NCBI GenBank assembly: GCA_040882465.1
Contig: JBBEBG010000016.1
Coordinates: forward strand, 62,001-126,000
Source of the DNA: Gemmatimonadota bacterium
GTDB taxonomy: Bacteria; Gemmatimonadota; Gemmatimonadetes; Longimicrobiales; Gaopeijiaceae
Direction of reading: 5' to 3'
DNA: 64,000 bases
Shown: positions 56,045 through 63,853 of the stretch, in pieces
Layout of the letters: every line of letters begins with the position of its first letter
Position numbering within the stretch: the first letter of the stretch is position 1
Program-made: the position numbers and the translations under genes
The notes under the pieces: generated by a model
What the model was told of the DNA's origin: nothing
The model's input: only the letters and a program-made list of their open reading frames with translations
Database searches by the model: none

Positions 56045-56233
56045 GAAAGCCAATCCACGGTACCCCTATGCACGCGCCCCCAAAGACTCATTTGTGGCGG
56101 CGCTGCTCTCCTCGCCTCCCGCACGTTCATCCGTCGCGCTACCTGAGCCTCGTTCGAGGTCGTTCCCCCTAATTCCGCTTCAGTCCGAAAGGTCGCCGTC
56201 GCGCCCGCAGCCCACGGTCTCCCGTCATGCTGC

Positions 56234-56286
56234 TTGACATTTGTGCTGCACTGCAGTAGAAATCTGTGAGCACAACACTGCAGTGT
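56234..56286 (+). promoter_or_regulatory. Promoter with two ACTGCAGT palindromes
   Basis: TTGACA (56234-56239), 17 bases, then TAGAAA (56257-56262) form a good sigma-70 promoter. ACTGCAGT at 56250-56257 overlaps the -10, and the 12-bp palindrome ACACTGCAGTGT lies at 56275-56286, 27 bases centre to centre. They are candidate sites for the PadR regulator encoded in the same cassette. Bases 55885-56233 otherwise hold only attC 4. Confidence 0.6.
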
Positions 56287-56315
56287 GGTACATACCGTGG
56301 ACCAGGAGGTCCGAG

Positions 56316-56996
56316 ATGAGCGTGACAAGGGTTCATCGTCGCCACTTTCCGAGGGCCGTGGGCCTCGTGGTACTCGCCACGATGCCGGCCGCGTTCGCGG
56401 CGACTGCACAGACGCCCGAGCTCGCCGCGCACGCCGCGCGCGTCATCGAGGCGCTCGAATCGCACGGAATCTCGGACCAGGAGACGTTCTTCGCGGCGTT
56501 CCAAGCGGCCTGGGACATGGATCGCGAGGAGGAGTACGACGCCCTCAGAGCTTTGGACATCGCCGTAAGTGACGCGGTCTTCGATGGCTCGTGGCAGAAC
56601 CAGCCGAACCGTGCGAGTCTCTTCGAGCCATATGACGTCCAGATGTGGACGTACGACGTCATCCGCTCGTGGGGAAAGGTCCTTCCTCGAGCGGCGTTCA
56701 CCTGGACGTACGCGACGCAAACCGCGTTCGGTTACGACTTCGGAGAGTGGCAACTGCTCAGCCGCGTAGCGACGGACTGGACTCGCTCGGGGCCGGAGGA
56801 GGGTGCCGCCGCGGAACGCGAAGCCCTCGCGCTGGATGACGCGAAGCTCCGTCAGCTGGCGATCCATGGGGTCGTGCGGGGGCACATTCTTCGAGGCGAT
56901 GCCGGTGCAGCCGATGTGCTCTTGCCCCAGCTGACGGATGAGGCGCTACGACAGGATGCAGCCGCGCTCTATCGGCAGTATCTGGGTCCGAGGTAA
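56316..56996 (+). CDS. Exported hypothetical protein of the large cassette
   Basis: A 226-residue protein with AGGAGG upstream of the ATG, a signal peptide (AVGLVVLATMPAAFAATAQ) and a helical, Trp/Tyr-containing mature part (SHGISDQETFFAAFQAAWDMDRE). No family is recognised. It is the first gene after the cassette promoter and is 56 bases upstream of a padR gene. Confidence 0.7.
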   Translation: MSVTRVHRRHFPRAVGLVVLATMPAAFAATAQTPELAAHAARVIEALESHGISDQETFFAAFQAAWDMDREEEYDALRALDIAVSDAVFDGSWQNQPNRASLFEPYDVQMWTYDVIRSWGKVLPRAAFTWTYATQTAFGYDFGEWQLLSRVATDWTRSGPEEGAAAEREALALDDAKLRQLAIHGVVRGHILRGDAGAADVLLPQLTDEALRQDAAALYRQYLGPR

Positions 56997-57052
56997 CGCT
57001 CGGACCTCGCGAACGATCGAACAAGCAGGTCACTCCAACGAGGACGCATCTC

Positions 57053-57400
57053 ATGCCCAGGGCGCTCGGCGAATTCGAACAGCTGATCCTCTTCGCCCTC
57101 GTCGATCTCGGAGAAGGAGCGTACGGGGCGGCCATTGGTCGATCGATCGAGGAGCGAACCGGCCGACAGGTGTCGGCAGGCGCGGTCTATACGGCCCTCG
57201 ACCGCCTCACTAAGCGAGGCTACGTCCGAGCCCGCGTGGGCCGGCCCACTCCCGAGCGGGGAGGACGAAGGAAGAAGTACTACCGGATCGAGCCGGAGGG
57301 TGCGGCGGAGCTCCACCGATCCATCGAGGCGATCCGCACGATGTCCAAGGGGCTGATGCCGACGATCGAAGCCATTGTGGCAGGACACTCCGGTGAGTAG
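57053..57400 (+). CDS. PadR family repressor (cassette-borne)
   Basis: A 115-residue winged-helix protein: ALGEFEQLILFALVDLGEGAYGAAIGRSIEE, AGAVYTALDRLTKRGYV and RRKKYYRIEPEG. It overlaps the following ADOP gene by 8 bases (GTGAGTAG) and is probably the regulator acting on the ACTGCAGT sites upstream. Confidence 0.92.
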   Translation: MPRALGEFEQLILFALVDLGEGAYGAAIGRSIEERTGRQVSAGAVYTALDRLTKRGYVRARVGRPTPERGGRRKKYYRIEPEGAAELHRSIEAIRTMSKGLMPTIEAIVAGHSGE

Positions 57401-60203
57401 CGGAGGTCAGACTCCGAGTGATCTGCCCGGGACGGAGGCGCGCCTAGTGGCGCTCTTCCTCCGTGGCCCGGGGGCGGAGTTCATCGTCGGCGACATCGTC
57501 GAGCGCTTCCTGGACGATCGCGAATGCGGAGTGCCACTCGTTGTCGCCCGGTCGCGCCTCAGGCGACAGGCCCTGTCGAGCGCGCTCGCCTGGTGGAGCC
57601 CCTCCACGATCATCCGCCGTCGCCGAGACGCACGAGCCGCAGCGGAAGAGGTGGTCCTGAGGCTGACCGCTTCCAGGGCCGCGCCCGCAGATGGCCGCTC
57701 GCGAACTGGGATCGGCGTCCTCACGTCCGCTCTCTCAGAACTGGGTCCGGGGTTGAGGGGACTGATCCGCAGCCCGACGTACACGCTCGCTGTGGGGGCG
57801 ACGCTCGGCCTGGGAATCGGGGCCGTGGCCACCGTGTTCAGTGTCGTCGACGCGGTCCTTCTGCGACCGCTTCCCTATCTGGACCCCGCGTCGCTCGTCA
57901 CGGTCGGGGCGACTCGTGGCCCTGACGGGGGATCGCAGGCGGAGGGTGACGGCCGCACGCGCCTGGGGCCGATCTCGTGGCCCGAGTTCGACGACATCCG
58001 CGGACGCACTCGTTCCTTCGCCGGGATCGCGGCGATGGAATCGATCGACTTCCCCCTTTCCGACAACGGGGACGGTCCTGAGGTCGTGCGCGCTGCACGC
58101 GTTTCTCCTGACCTGTTCGACGTGTTGGGAGTCTCACCGGCACTGGGCCGGTCGTTCGAATCAGCCGACGGAAGCGTCCAGTCGGACCCCGTGGTCATGA
58201 TCACCTTCGGGGCCTGGCAACGTCGATACGGAGGAGATCCGAACGTGGTGGGGAGTCCCGTTCCGAGGGGACTCACGAGAGCCACGATCATGGGCATTCT
58301 GCCGGCCGAATTCCAGCCGCCCGAGGCCTTCTTTCCTCCCGGAGAGGAACCGGACCTCTGGATCGCCCTGCCGGCCGATCATCCCCGGTATCGCAGGCGG
58401 GACGTCGCGGAAATGCTCGTTGTGGCACGGCTCGCAACTGGCGCCGATATGGAGTCGACCCGGACGGAGCTCCAAGGGGTCGCGGCGGAGCTCGCGGGCG
58501 ACTACCCGCTCACGAACCGCCGTCCCGATGGGGCCCCGGTGGCATTCCACGCGAACGCGCTGCTCGACGAAACAGTCGGGAGCGCCCGCCGGCCGCTCGG
58601 AGTCCTGTTCGGAGCCGCCGGGATGCTCCTCCTCCTGGCTGCGCTGAACGCGGGGACGATGTTCCTCTCGCGATCTCTGGATCGGACTCGGGAGTTGAGT
58701 GTGCGATCGGCCCTCGGGGCAGGGAGGGGACGAATCGTCGCACTTCTCGCCCTCGAAGGCATGTTGCTGGCTGCGCTCGGCGGCGGCTTGGGTCTCGCGG
58801 TCGCTTGGGCCGGGATCGAGGCATTTGTTCGTTACGCGCCGGCATCGATCCCGCGACTGGCGGCCACAACACTCGACCTGCGGGTCTTGGCGTTCGCGGC
58901 GTTCGTCTCGTTGGGCGTTGGACTCGCGGCCGGTCTCATTCCCGCTTTGCAAACGACTCGGGCCGGACCGTGGCTTCGGCTTCAGCGCTCCGGGCGCGGA
59001 GCTTCGGAACCGTATCCCCGCGTCGGAACGATGTTCGTGGCGGGACAGATCACGGCGGCGGTGATACTCCTTTCGGGCGCCACGCTCTTCTTCGCTTCGT
59101 TCGTGAATCTTCGCTCGACGGATCCCGGATTCGACCCCGAGAACCTGGTCTCCATGGAAGTGGACATGGAAGGTGCCGCGCGAAGCTTTCCGGACCTATG
59201 GACGACGACGTGGGCTGGCTGGGAGCGAGCCCTCGAAGCCCTGTCCGCAGTGCCCGGCGTGGTCGCGGTCGCCGGAACGACGGAGGTGCCCCTGCGCGCT
59301 CCGTCATGGGCTCCCAGAATCCTCCTGACCGGAGATCCGGCGGCCGCGTGGAGAGAGGGGATCGCTGGATACGTGGTGTCGCCTGGATACCTGGACCTCG
59401 TGGGGACCCGCGTGGTGAGCGGTCGCGGAATCGACTTCGTGGATGGACCCGACAGTGAACCCGTCGCAGTCGTGAACGAGCGGTTCGTCTCGACCCAGAT
59501 CCCTGTGGGAACAGATCCCGTGGGGCTAGAGATGGAGCTGCAGGTGAGGGCCGGCGGTGCCGAGCGACGCGTGAGAATCGTGGGCGTCGTGGAGAACGCT
59601 GTTCAGGCGCGCATCGAGGATGGCCCTCGCCCGGCGATCTATGTTCCGCACACCCAGCAAGCGGCCGAGCTCGAAGCGGTGATCCGGACGAGTGGCGCTG
59701 TCGAAGCGGTGATTCCGGAGCTGCGGCGCGCGGCGGCGCAATTCAATCCCATCGTGCCTCTTCAGGACATTCGTACGCTCGAGGCCCGGCTCATCGAGGC
59801 GGGACAAAACCAGCAGTTTCGGGCTCTACTCGTCGGAGCGTTTGCGCTCCTCGCAATTCTTCTGGCGAGTGCCGGGCTGTACGCCTCCATGACGCATACC
59901 GTCAGCCGGCGACGAAAGGAACTGGCCGTCCGGTTGGCAATCGGGGCCGATCGAGCTCGAATCCTCACGATGGTTCTGCGGCAGGGCATGATGATCGCGA
60001 CCGTGGGCGTCGTGGTTGGCGTCGTCGGCGCGCTGGTACTCGCGCGATTGCTGGAAGGTCTGCTCTTCGAAATCGATCCGCGCAATCCGATTCTGCTCAG
60101 TGTGGCTGCGGGTGTGTTTCTCGTCGTTTCCGTCCTCGCGTGCCTCGTGCCTGCCAGGCAAGCCACCGCAGTGGAACCCGTGAGCGTTCTCAAGGGCGAC
60201 TGA
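57393..60203 (+). CDS. ADOP-type ABC permease (cassette-borne)
   Basis: A 936-residue permease from the GTG at 57393. The N-terminal region (LVALFLRGPGAEFIVGDIVERFLDD) differs from the other two ADOP proteins and resembles the ADOP subgroup with a permease prefix domain. Two MacB/FtsX units follow (MLLLLAALNAGTMFLSRSLDRTRELSVRSALGAGR and AILLASAGLYASMTHTVSRRRKELAVRLAIGADR split by loops). It is unusually large for an integron cassette gene. Confidence 0.88.
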   Translation: MSSGGQTPSDLPGTEARLVALFLRGPGAEFIVGDIVERFLDDRECGVPLVVARSRLRRQALSSALAWWSPSTIIRRRRDARAAAEEVVLRLTASRAAPADGRSRTGIGVLTSALSELGPGLRGLIRSPTYTLAVGATLGLGIGAVATVFSVVDAVLLRPLPYLDPASLVTVGATRGPDGGSQAEGDGRTRLGPISWPEFDDIRGRTRSFAGIAAMESIDFPLSDNGDGPEVVRAARVSPDLFDVLGVSPALGRSFESADGSVQSDPVVMITFGAWQRRYGGDPNVVGSPVPRGLTRATIMGILPAEFQPPEAFFPPGEEPDLWIALPADHPRYRRRDVAEMLVVARLATGADMESTRTELQGVAAELAGDYPLTNRRPDGAPVAFHANALLDETVGSARRPLGVLFGAAGMLLLLAALNAGTMFLSRSLDRTRELSVRSALGAGRGRIVALLALEGMLLAALGGGLGLAVAWAGIEAFVRYAPASIPRLAATTLDLRVLAFAAFVSLGVGLAAGLIPALQTTRAGPWLRLQRSGRGASEPYPRVGTMFVAGQITAAVILLSGATLFFASFVNLRSTDPGFDPENLVSMEVDMEGAARSFPDLWTTTWAGWERALEALSAVPGVVAVAGTTEVPLRAPSWAPRILLTGDPAAAWREGIAGYVVSPGYLDLVGTRVVSGRGIDFVDGPDSEPVAVVNERFVSTQIPVGTDPVGLEMELQVRAGGAERRVRIVGVVENAVQARIEDGPRPAIYVPHTQQAAELEAVIRTSGAVEAVIPELRRAAAQFNPIVPLQDIRTLEARLIEAGQNQQFRALLVGAFALLAILLASAGLYASMTHTVSRRRKELAVRLAIGADRARILTMVLRQGMMIATVGVVVGVVGALVLARLLEGLLFEIDPRNPILLSVAAGVFLVVSVLACLVPARQATAVEPVSVLKGD

Positions 60204-60289
60204 GGGCAACCTCCCCCAACTGCCTTCGCCTTGAGGATTTCGGGTCTCCCGGGTTGGGTTGACAGCCGCGGAACGTAGACTCTGCTTTC

Positions 60290-60377
60290 ACCTAACAGGC
60301 GCGTGAAGCTGGCGCGGTGGGCTTGGCGGTTGAACTCTTGAGCACCCGGGCGCGCAGCTTACGCGCCGAGACGTTAT
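60290..60377 (+). repeat. attC site 5 (88 bp, main family)
   Basis: The left core ACCTAAC matches RYYYAAC; the right core is GTTATGG. The arms match attC 3 almost base for base. Confidence 0.9.
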
Positions 60378-60496
60378 GGCGCCTCCCCTCCACGTCCTGG
60401 GCGTCCCATTTGCTCATGTTCCCGCGTCGATTCTCGGGGTAGATTTCGAATGCTGGCATGGGACGCTGGCCATGCTCCGATTGCCCGGGAGGCCGA

Positions 60497-60694
60497 TTGA
60501 CCACGAAGGACAAGGTCCGGGAAGTCTTGAGTCGCCTTCCCGACGACTGCTCGTTGGATGACGTCCTCTACCACCTCTACGTCGTCCAGAAGATCGAGCG
60601 GGGGCTGGCTGACATCGAAGCGGGCCACGTAGTCCCACACGATGAAGTCGCCGAGTCCCTTCGTCGGAAATGGGTCCTGGGCGCCGCCGAGTAG
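60497..60694 (+). CDS. Small antitoxin-like protein upstream of a RelE/ParE gene
   Basis: A 65-residue protein from a TTG with GGGAGG upstream. The sequence LPDDCSLDDVLYHLYVVQKIERGLADIEAG is typical of short helical antitoxins encoded just before RelE/ParE toxins. It overlaps the toxin gene by 25 bases. Confidence 0.7.
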   Translation: MTTKDKVREVLSRLPDDCSLDDVLYHLYVVQKIERGLADIEAGHVVPHDEVAESLRRKWVLGAAE

Positions 60695-60999
60695 TCTGGA
60701 CGCACGGGGCTCTTCGAGACCTCGAGGCGGGCCTCTCGTACATCGCCGAAGACTCGCCCGAGAACGCCGCGGGCGTTCTTGAACGCATCCTCGATGCGGC
60801 GGACTCCCTCGCTGAGCTCAGTGAGAGGGGACGGCCCGTCCCGGAGTATGCGGGCTCTGAGACGCGCGAGTTGCTCCCCCACCCGTTTCGCCTCCTGTAC
60901 CAAGTCGCCAAGTCCCAAGTCTTCGTGCTCGCGCTCCTGCATCAGCGGCGTGACTTCGAGCGATGGCGGGCGACTCGCGGTACCGGCGGGGAGCCCTAA
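60670..60999 (+). CDS. RelE/ParE family toxin
   Basis: A 109-residue protein. RVVWTHGALRDLEAGLSYIAEDSPENAAGVLERI and LPHPFRLLYQVAKSQVFVLALLHQRRDF show the RelE/ParE fold. ParE members poison gyrase and RelE members cut mRNA on ribosomes; the type here is not certain. Its stop codon is part of the next attC core. Confidence 0.85.
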   Translation: MGPGRRRVVWTHGALRDLEAGLSYIAEDSPENAAGVLERILDAADSLAELSERGRPVPEYAGSETRELLPHPFRLLYQVAKSQVFVLALLHQRRDFERWRATRGTGGEP

Positions 61000-61083
61000 C
61001 AGGCGCTTGAAGCTGGCGCGGTGGGCATCACGGTTGAACTCTTGAGCACCCCGGCGCGCAGCTTACGCGCCGAGCCGTTAGGA
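60994..61083 (+). repeat. attC site 6 (90 bp, main family)
   Basis: The left core is CCCTAAC (first base differs from consensus) and the right core GTTAGGA. The inner arms are the same as attC 3 with a few changes. Confidence 0.88.
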
Positions 61084-61117
61084 TGAACCCCCGCCATCCG
61101 CTGGGTCCCCGCCGCAG

Positions 61118-61157
61118 TTGACCTCACACGCCCCGCGTAGCTATTGTACAATTGTAC
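61118..61157 (+). promoter_or_regulatory. Promoter and palindromic operator of the VapC/Phd cassette
   Basis: TTGACC (61118-61123), 18 bases, then TATTGT (61142-61147) make a moderate promoter. The perfect 12-bp palindrome GTACAATTGTAC (61146-61157) overlaps its -10 and is a likely autorepression site for the toxin-antitoxin pair. Confidence 0.5.
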
Positions 61158-61177
61158 CTTAGCCCTGCGAGACGCGC

Positions 61178-61570
61178 GTGGAAGTCACAACGGACACCTC
61201 CGTGATCATGGCGGTCGTGTTGAACGAGCCGTCCAAGGCTCGGCTCCTCGAGATCACTGAGGGCGTGGAGCTCGTGTCCGCGCCGACCCTTCCTTGGGAG
61301 GTCGGCAACAGCCTGTCCGCTCTGTTCAAGCGCGGGCGCATCCAGCTGGAACAGGCGAAGGCGGCCCTCGAGTCTTTCCGCGCCATCCCAGTGCGGCTGG
61401 GAGAGGTCGACGTGGAGCGTTCCGTGGAGATGGCGTGGGCGCAAGACATCTATGCGTACGACGCCTATATCCTGGAGTGCGCCAGGACGTACCGCACACC
61501 TCTGCTTTCCCTCGATGGTCGGCAACGACAGGTCGCCCAGAAGCTGGGTATCACGGTAATGGAGGTTTGA
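61178..61570 (+). CDS. PIN-domain toxin (VapC family)
   Basis: A 130-residue PIN protein. DTSVIMAVVLNEPSK holds the first Asp, WEVGNSLSALFK the next acidic residue, and QDIYAYDAYILECARTYRTPLLSLDGRQ the C-terminal acidic cluster. It starts at a GTG and, unusually for type II pairs, precedes its antitoxin gene by 3 bases. Confidence 0.88.
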   Translation: MEVTTDTSVIMAVVLNEPSKARLLEITEGVELVSAPTLPWEVGNSLSALFKRGRIQLEQAKAALESFRAIPVRLGEVDVERSVEMAWAQDIYAYDAYILECARTYRTPLLSLDGRQRQVAQKLGITVMEV

Positions 61571-61573
61571 GCC

Positions 61574-61813
61574 ATGAAAGTCTACACATACTCCGAGGCA
61601 CGTCAGCGCCTGGCAAGCCTTCTCGACGAGGCCGGACAGAGGGGCGAGATCCGGATCAAGCGTCGCGACGGAAGCGAATTCACCGTACGCCCCGTTCCAC
61701 CCGGTGGCTCGCCTCTCAATGTCGCCGGCGTCGATACCGGCCTGACCCGCGACGACATCCTCGCCGCGATCCGTGAATCCCGGGAGCGTGAGCCCAGGAG
61801 GGGATCATCCTAA
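61574..61813 (+). CDS. Phd/YefM-type antitoxin
   Basis: A 79-residue protein. MKVYTYSEARQRLASLLDEA is the Phd/YefM DNA-binding N-terminus, and RDGSEFTVRPVPP the following strand. The C-terminal tail should wrap the VapC toxin. The TAA stop lies in the attC core. Confidence 0.85.
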   Translation: MKVYTYSEARQRLASLLDEAGQRGEIRIKRRDGSEFTVRPVPPGGSPLNVAGVDTGLTRDDILAAIRESREREPRRGSS

Positions 61814-61895
61814 CAGGCGCGTGAACCTGGCGATGTGAGCATCTCAGAAACACCTTGGACGCTTCGTACGCAGGTTACGCGCAAAGACGTTAGGC
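61808..61895 (+). repeat. attC site 7 (88 bp, main family, variable)
   Basis: The left core is TCCTAAC and the right core GTTAGGC matches. The arms GCGCGTGAACCTGGCG and GCAGGTTACGCGC keep pairing through compensating changes relative to attC 3 (AGC to ACC matched by GCT to GGT). Confidence 0.88.
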
Positions 61896-61927
61896 CGGGT
61901 TTTCTGATTCCGTTATACTGAGACACC

Positions 61928-62134
61928 ATGACTCTTCAGATTGCCACTGAACAGGAACCCGACGGTCGCTGGCTCGCCGAGGTTGAGGTGTTGCCAGGCG
62001 TCCTGGCGTACGGGACGACCCGGGTCGACGCCGTCACGAAGGTCCAGGCCTTGGCCCTTCGCGTGCTTGCGGAACGACTCGAGCGTGGTGAGGCCGTCCC
62101 CGAGCTTCTCAGCGTCTCCTTCCAGGCCGCGTGA
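61928..62134 (+). CDS. HicB-like antitoxin
   Basis: A 68-residue partial RNase H-like protein: EQEPDGRWLAEVEVLPGVLAYG then TRVDAVTKVQALALRVLAERL, the HicB pattern without a C-terminal DNA-binding domain. A TATACT box lies 8 bases before the ATG. It overlaps the HicA gene (GTGA). Confidence 0.85.
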   Translation: MTLQIATEQEPDGRWLAEVEVLPGVLAYGTTRVDAVTKVQALALRVLAERLERGEAVPELLSVSFQAA

Positions 62135-62343
62135 GCACGTGGGGTTCCGCTAAGGCCAAGCGGGTCTTCGCGGCCCTCCTGCGTCTCGGCTGGTCGGTGA
62201 AGCGGCGGGCCGGTAGCCATGCCACTCTTGCCCGCGACGGATGGCCCGACTTCGTTTGGGCCTTTCATGACTGGGATGAGATCGGCCCACGCATGCTCTC
62301 CCGAATCGCGCGCCACACGGGACTTCGCCCTGAAGACCTTTAG
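62131..62343 (+). CDS. HicA-like toxin
   Basis: A 70-residue mRNA interferase of the HicA fold. The catalytic His is in RRAGSHATLARDG, and VFAALLRLGWSVKR is the family start. It begins at a GTG that overlaps the HicB stop. Confidence 0.88.
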   Translation: MSTWGSAKAKRVFAALLRLGWSVKRRAGSHATLARDGWPDFVWAFHDWDEIGPRMLSRIARHTGLRPEDL

Positions 62344-62350
62344 GCAACCG

Positions 62351-62441
62351 GCCTAACAGGCGCGTGAAGCTGGCGCGGCGGACATCGCGGATGGACCTCG
62401 TCAGCACCCTGGCGCGCAGCTTACGCGCCGAGCCGTTAGGC
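62351..62441 (+). repeat. attC site 8 (91 bp, main family)
   Basis: Both cores match consensus: GCCTAAC on the left and GTTAGGC on the right. The arms are those of attC 3. Confidence 0.92.
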
Positions 62442-62500
62442 CTCTCACGTCGACCCTTCCGGACATTGCAGGTCCAGGGGTAACCCGTGAGATTTCTGGA

Positions 62501-62716
62501 ATGACAAAGGAAGCACTCCTCTCCGAGATTCTGCGTCTCCCGCCCAAGGAGCGCGTTCAACTCCTCGGGGACGCCTGGGACGCGGTCGCCGCGACTCGCG
62601 AGGACGTCCCGGTTCCGGAATGGCACCTTAAGGAGCTGGAGAAGCGTTTGGCCGAGCCGGAGCCCCGATTCGTTTCGTGGGAGGAGGTCCGGTCGCGTCT
62701 GAAAGGCTCGCGGTAG
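62501..62716 (+). CDS. Addiction module antitoxin (TIGR02574-like)
   Basis: A 71-residue helical protein: LLSEILRLPPKERVQLLGDAWDAV and EWHLKELEKRLAEPEP are typical of the putative addiction-module component paired with RelE/ParE toxins. Its stop is 1 base from the toxin start. Confidence 0.85.
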   Translation: MTKEALLSEILRLPPKERVQLLGDAWDAVAATREDVPVPEWHLKELEKRLAEPEPRFVSWEEVRSRLKGSR

Positions 62717-62717
62717 A

Positions 62718-63014
62718 GTGAAGGTCCGCTTCCGATTGGAGGCGGCTTCCGATGTGGTTTCAGCCCGGGAGTGGTACGACCAACGGCGACCCGGACTCGG
62801 TCCCGAGTTCTTCCGGTCTCTCGAAGATACGGTGGATGTGATTGCCGAGCGTCCGGACGCCTTTCCCGAGATTGCGGTAGGACACCGAGGGGCGATCCTT
62901 AGGCGCTTCCCTTACGTCCCTTACTACCGCATCGATCAAAACGGAATCGAAGTGCTTGCGTGCCTCCACAGTTCGCGCGCACCCGAAATCTGGCATTCCC
63001 GCGGTGAGGCATAA
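62718..63014 (+). CDS. RelE/ParE family toxin
   Basis: A 98-residue protein starting at a GTG. RLEAASDVVSAREWYDQRRPGLGPEFFRSLE and RFPYVPYYRIDQNGIEVLACLHSSR give the RelE/ParE fold. Its TAA stop overlaps the attC core. Confidence 0.88.
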   Translation: MKVRFRLEAASDVVSAREWYDQRRPGLGPEFFRSLEDTVDVIAERPDAFPEIAVGHRGAILRRFPYVPYYRIDQNGIEVLACLHSSRAPEIWHSRGEA

Positions 63015-63098
63015 CAGGCGCGTGAAGCCGGCGCGGTGGGCTCCGCAGTTGAACACTTCGACTCACCGGCGCGCAGCTTACGCGCCGAGACGTTGTAG
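63009..63098 (+). repeat. attC site 9 (90 bp, main family)
   Basis: The left core is GCATAAC and the right core GTTGTAG, both off consensus at one or two bases. The arms match attC 3 except for GAAGCCGG. Confidence 0.85.
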
Positions 63099-63116
63099 GG
63101 CTCCCTCCACCTGCAC

Positions 63117-63153
63117 TTGCCTCCGCGTCGTGTCGTAATTACAATGTGATTAC
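63117..63153 (+). promoter_or_regulatory. Promoter and operator of the MazEF cassette
   Basis: TTGCCT (63117-63122), 17 bases, then TACAAT (63140-63145). The inverted repeat GTAAT (63135-63139)/ATTAC (63149-63153) spans the -10 and is a likely MazE-MazF binding site. Confidence 0.55.
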
Positions 63154-63177
63154 GTCCATCGCCCGGAGCCTGCCGCT

Positions 63178-63426
63178 ATGAAGACGAAGCTCGTGCCCAT
63201 CGGAAACTCTCGGGGCGTGCGCATTCCGAAGCCTCTTCTCGAGCAGGCCGGTCTCGAGGATGACGTCGAGCTCCGGGTCGTTGAGGGCGGCATCATGGTT
63301 CGCGGAATGGGCGTTAGGCGCGCCGGATGGGCTGAGGCCGCGGAGAAGGTTCGTGAGCGGGGCGAGGACGGACCTCTCGACGAAGCAGTCGCCACCGACT
63401 TTGACGCATCTGAGTGGGCTTGGTAA
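63178..63426 (+). CDS. MazE/AbrB-type antitoxin
   Basis: An 82-residue protein with the swapped-hairpin start MKTKLVPIGNSRGVRIPKPLLEQAGL and a C-terminal tail that should bind the toxin. It overlaps the next gene by 13 bases. Confidence 0.88.
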   Translation: MKTKLVPIGNSRGVRIPKPLLEQAGLEDDVELRVVEGGIMVRGMGVRRAGWAEAAEKVRERGEDGPLDEAVATDFDASEWAW

Positions 63427-63755
63427 CCGAAGGGGGCCCCCGCCGAGGAGATGTCTTTCTCATCTCTCTGGATCCAACAGCCGGTCGGGAGATCAAGAAG
63501 ACTCGCCCCTGCGCGATCGTCTCACCGGACGAGCTGAACGAACACCTTTCCACCTTTCTCGTCGCACCGATGACCTCGGGCGGGCACCCGTATCCATTTC
63601 GGATCCCTTGCAGATTCGAGAAGAAGGACGGATTCGTGGTGCTCGATCAGCTCCGTACGGTCGATCGTCGACGGCTTGTCAGGAGGCTTGGGCGGCTCAC
63701 CCCAACCACGCTCTCCAAGGCACTGGGTGTGCTACGAGAGATGTTCGCCGAGTAG
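63414..63755 (+). CDS. MazF-type mRNA interferase
   Basis: A 113-residue protein. RRGDVFLISLDPTAGREIKKTRPCAIVS is the PemK/MazF core, and VLDQLRTVDRRRLV the later conserved strand. The GTG at 63414 overlaps the MazE gene; a later start would lose the core. Confidence 0.9.
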   Translation: MGLVTEGGPRRGDVFLISLDPTAGREIKKTRPCAIVSPDELNEHLSTFLVAPMTSGGHPYPFRIPCRFEKKDGFVVLDQLRTVDRRRLVRRLGRLTPTTLSKALGVLREMFAE

Positions 63756-63760
63756 GGGCC

Positions 63761-63850
63761 CTCTAACCGGCGCGTGAAGCTGGCGCGGTGGGCCTGCGGC
63801 GTGAATCCTTCAGCACCCTGGCGCGCAGCTTACGCGCAGAGTCGTTAGGT
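63761..63850 (+). repeat. attC site 10 (90 bp, main family)
   Basis: The left core is CTCTAAC and the right core GTTAGGT matches. The arms are close to attC 3. The open frame 63788-63988 runs across this site and is not a gene. Confidence 0.9.
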
Positions 63851-63853
63851 AGC

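Noticed and set aside
54999-63850. Regular 90-bp repeats as a CRISPR array
   Set aside because: The units are hairpins spaced by whole genes of 0.5-4 kb, without cas genes; they are attC sites.
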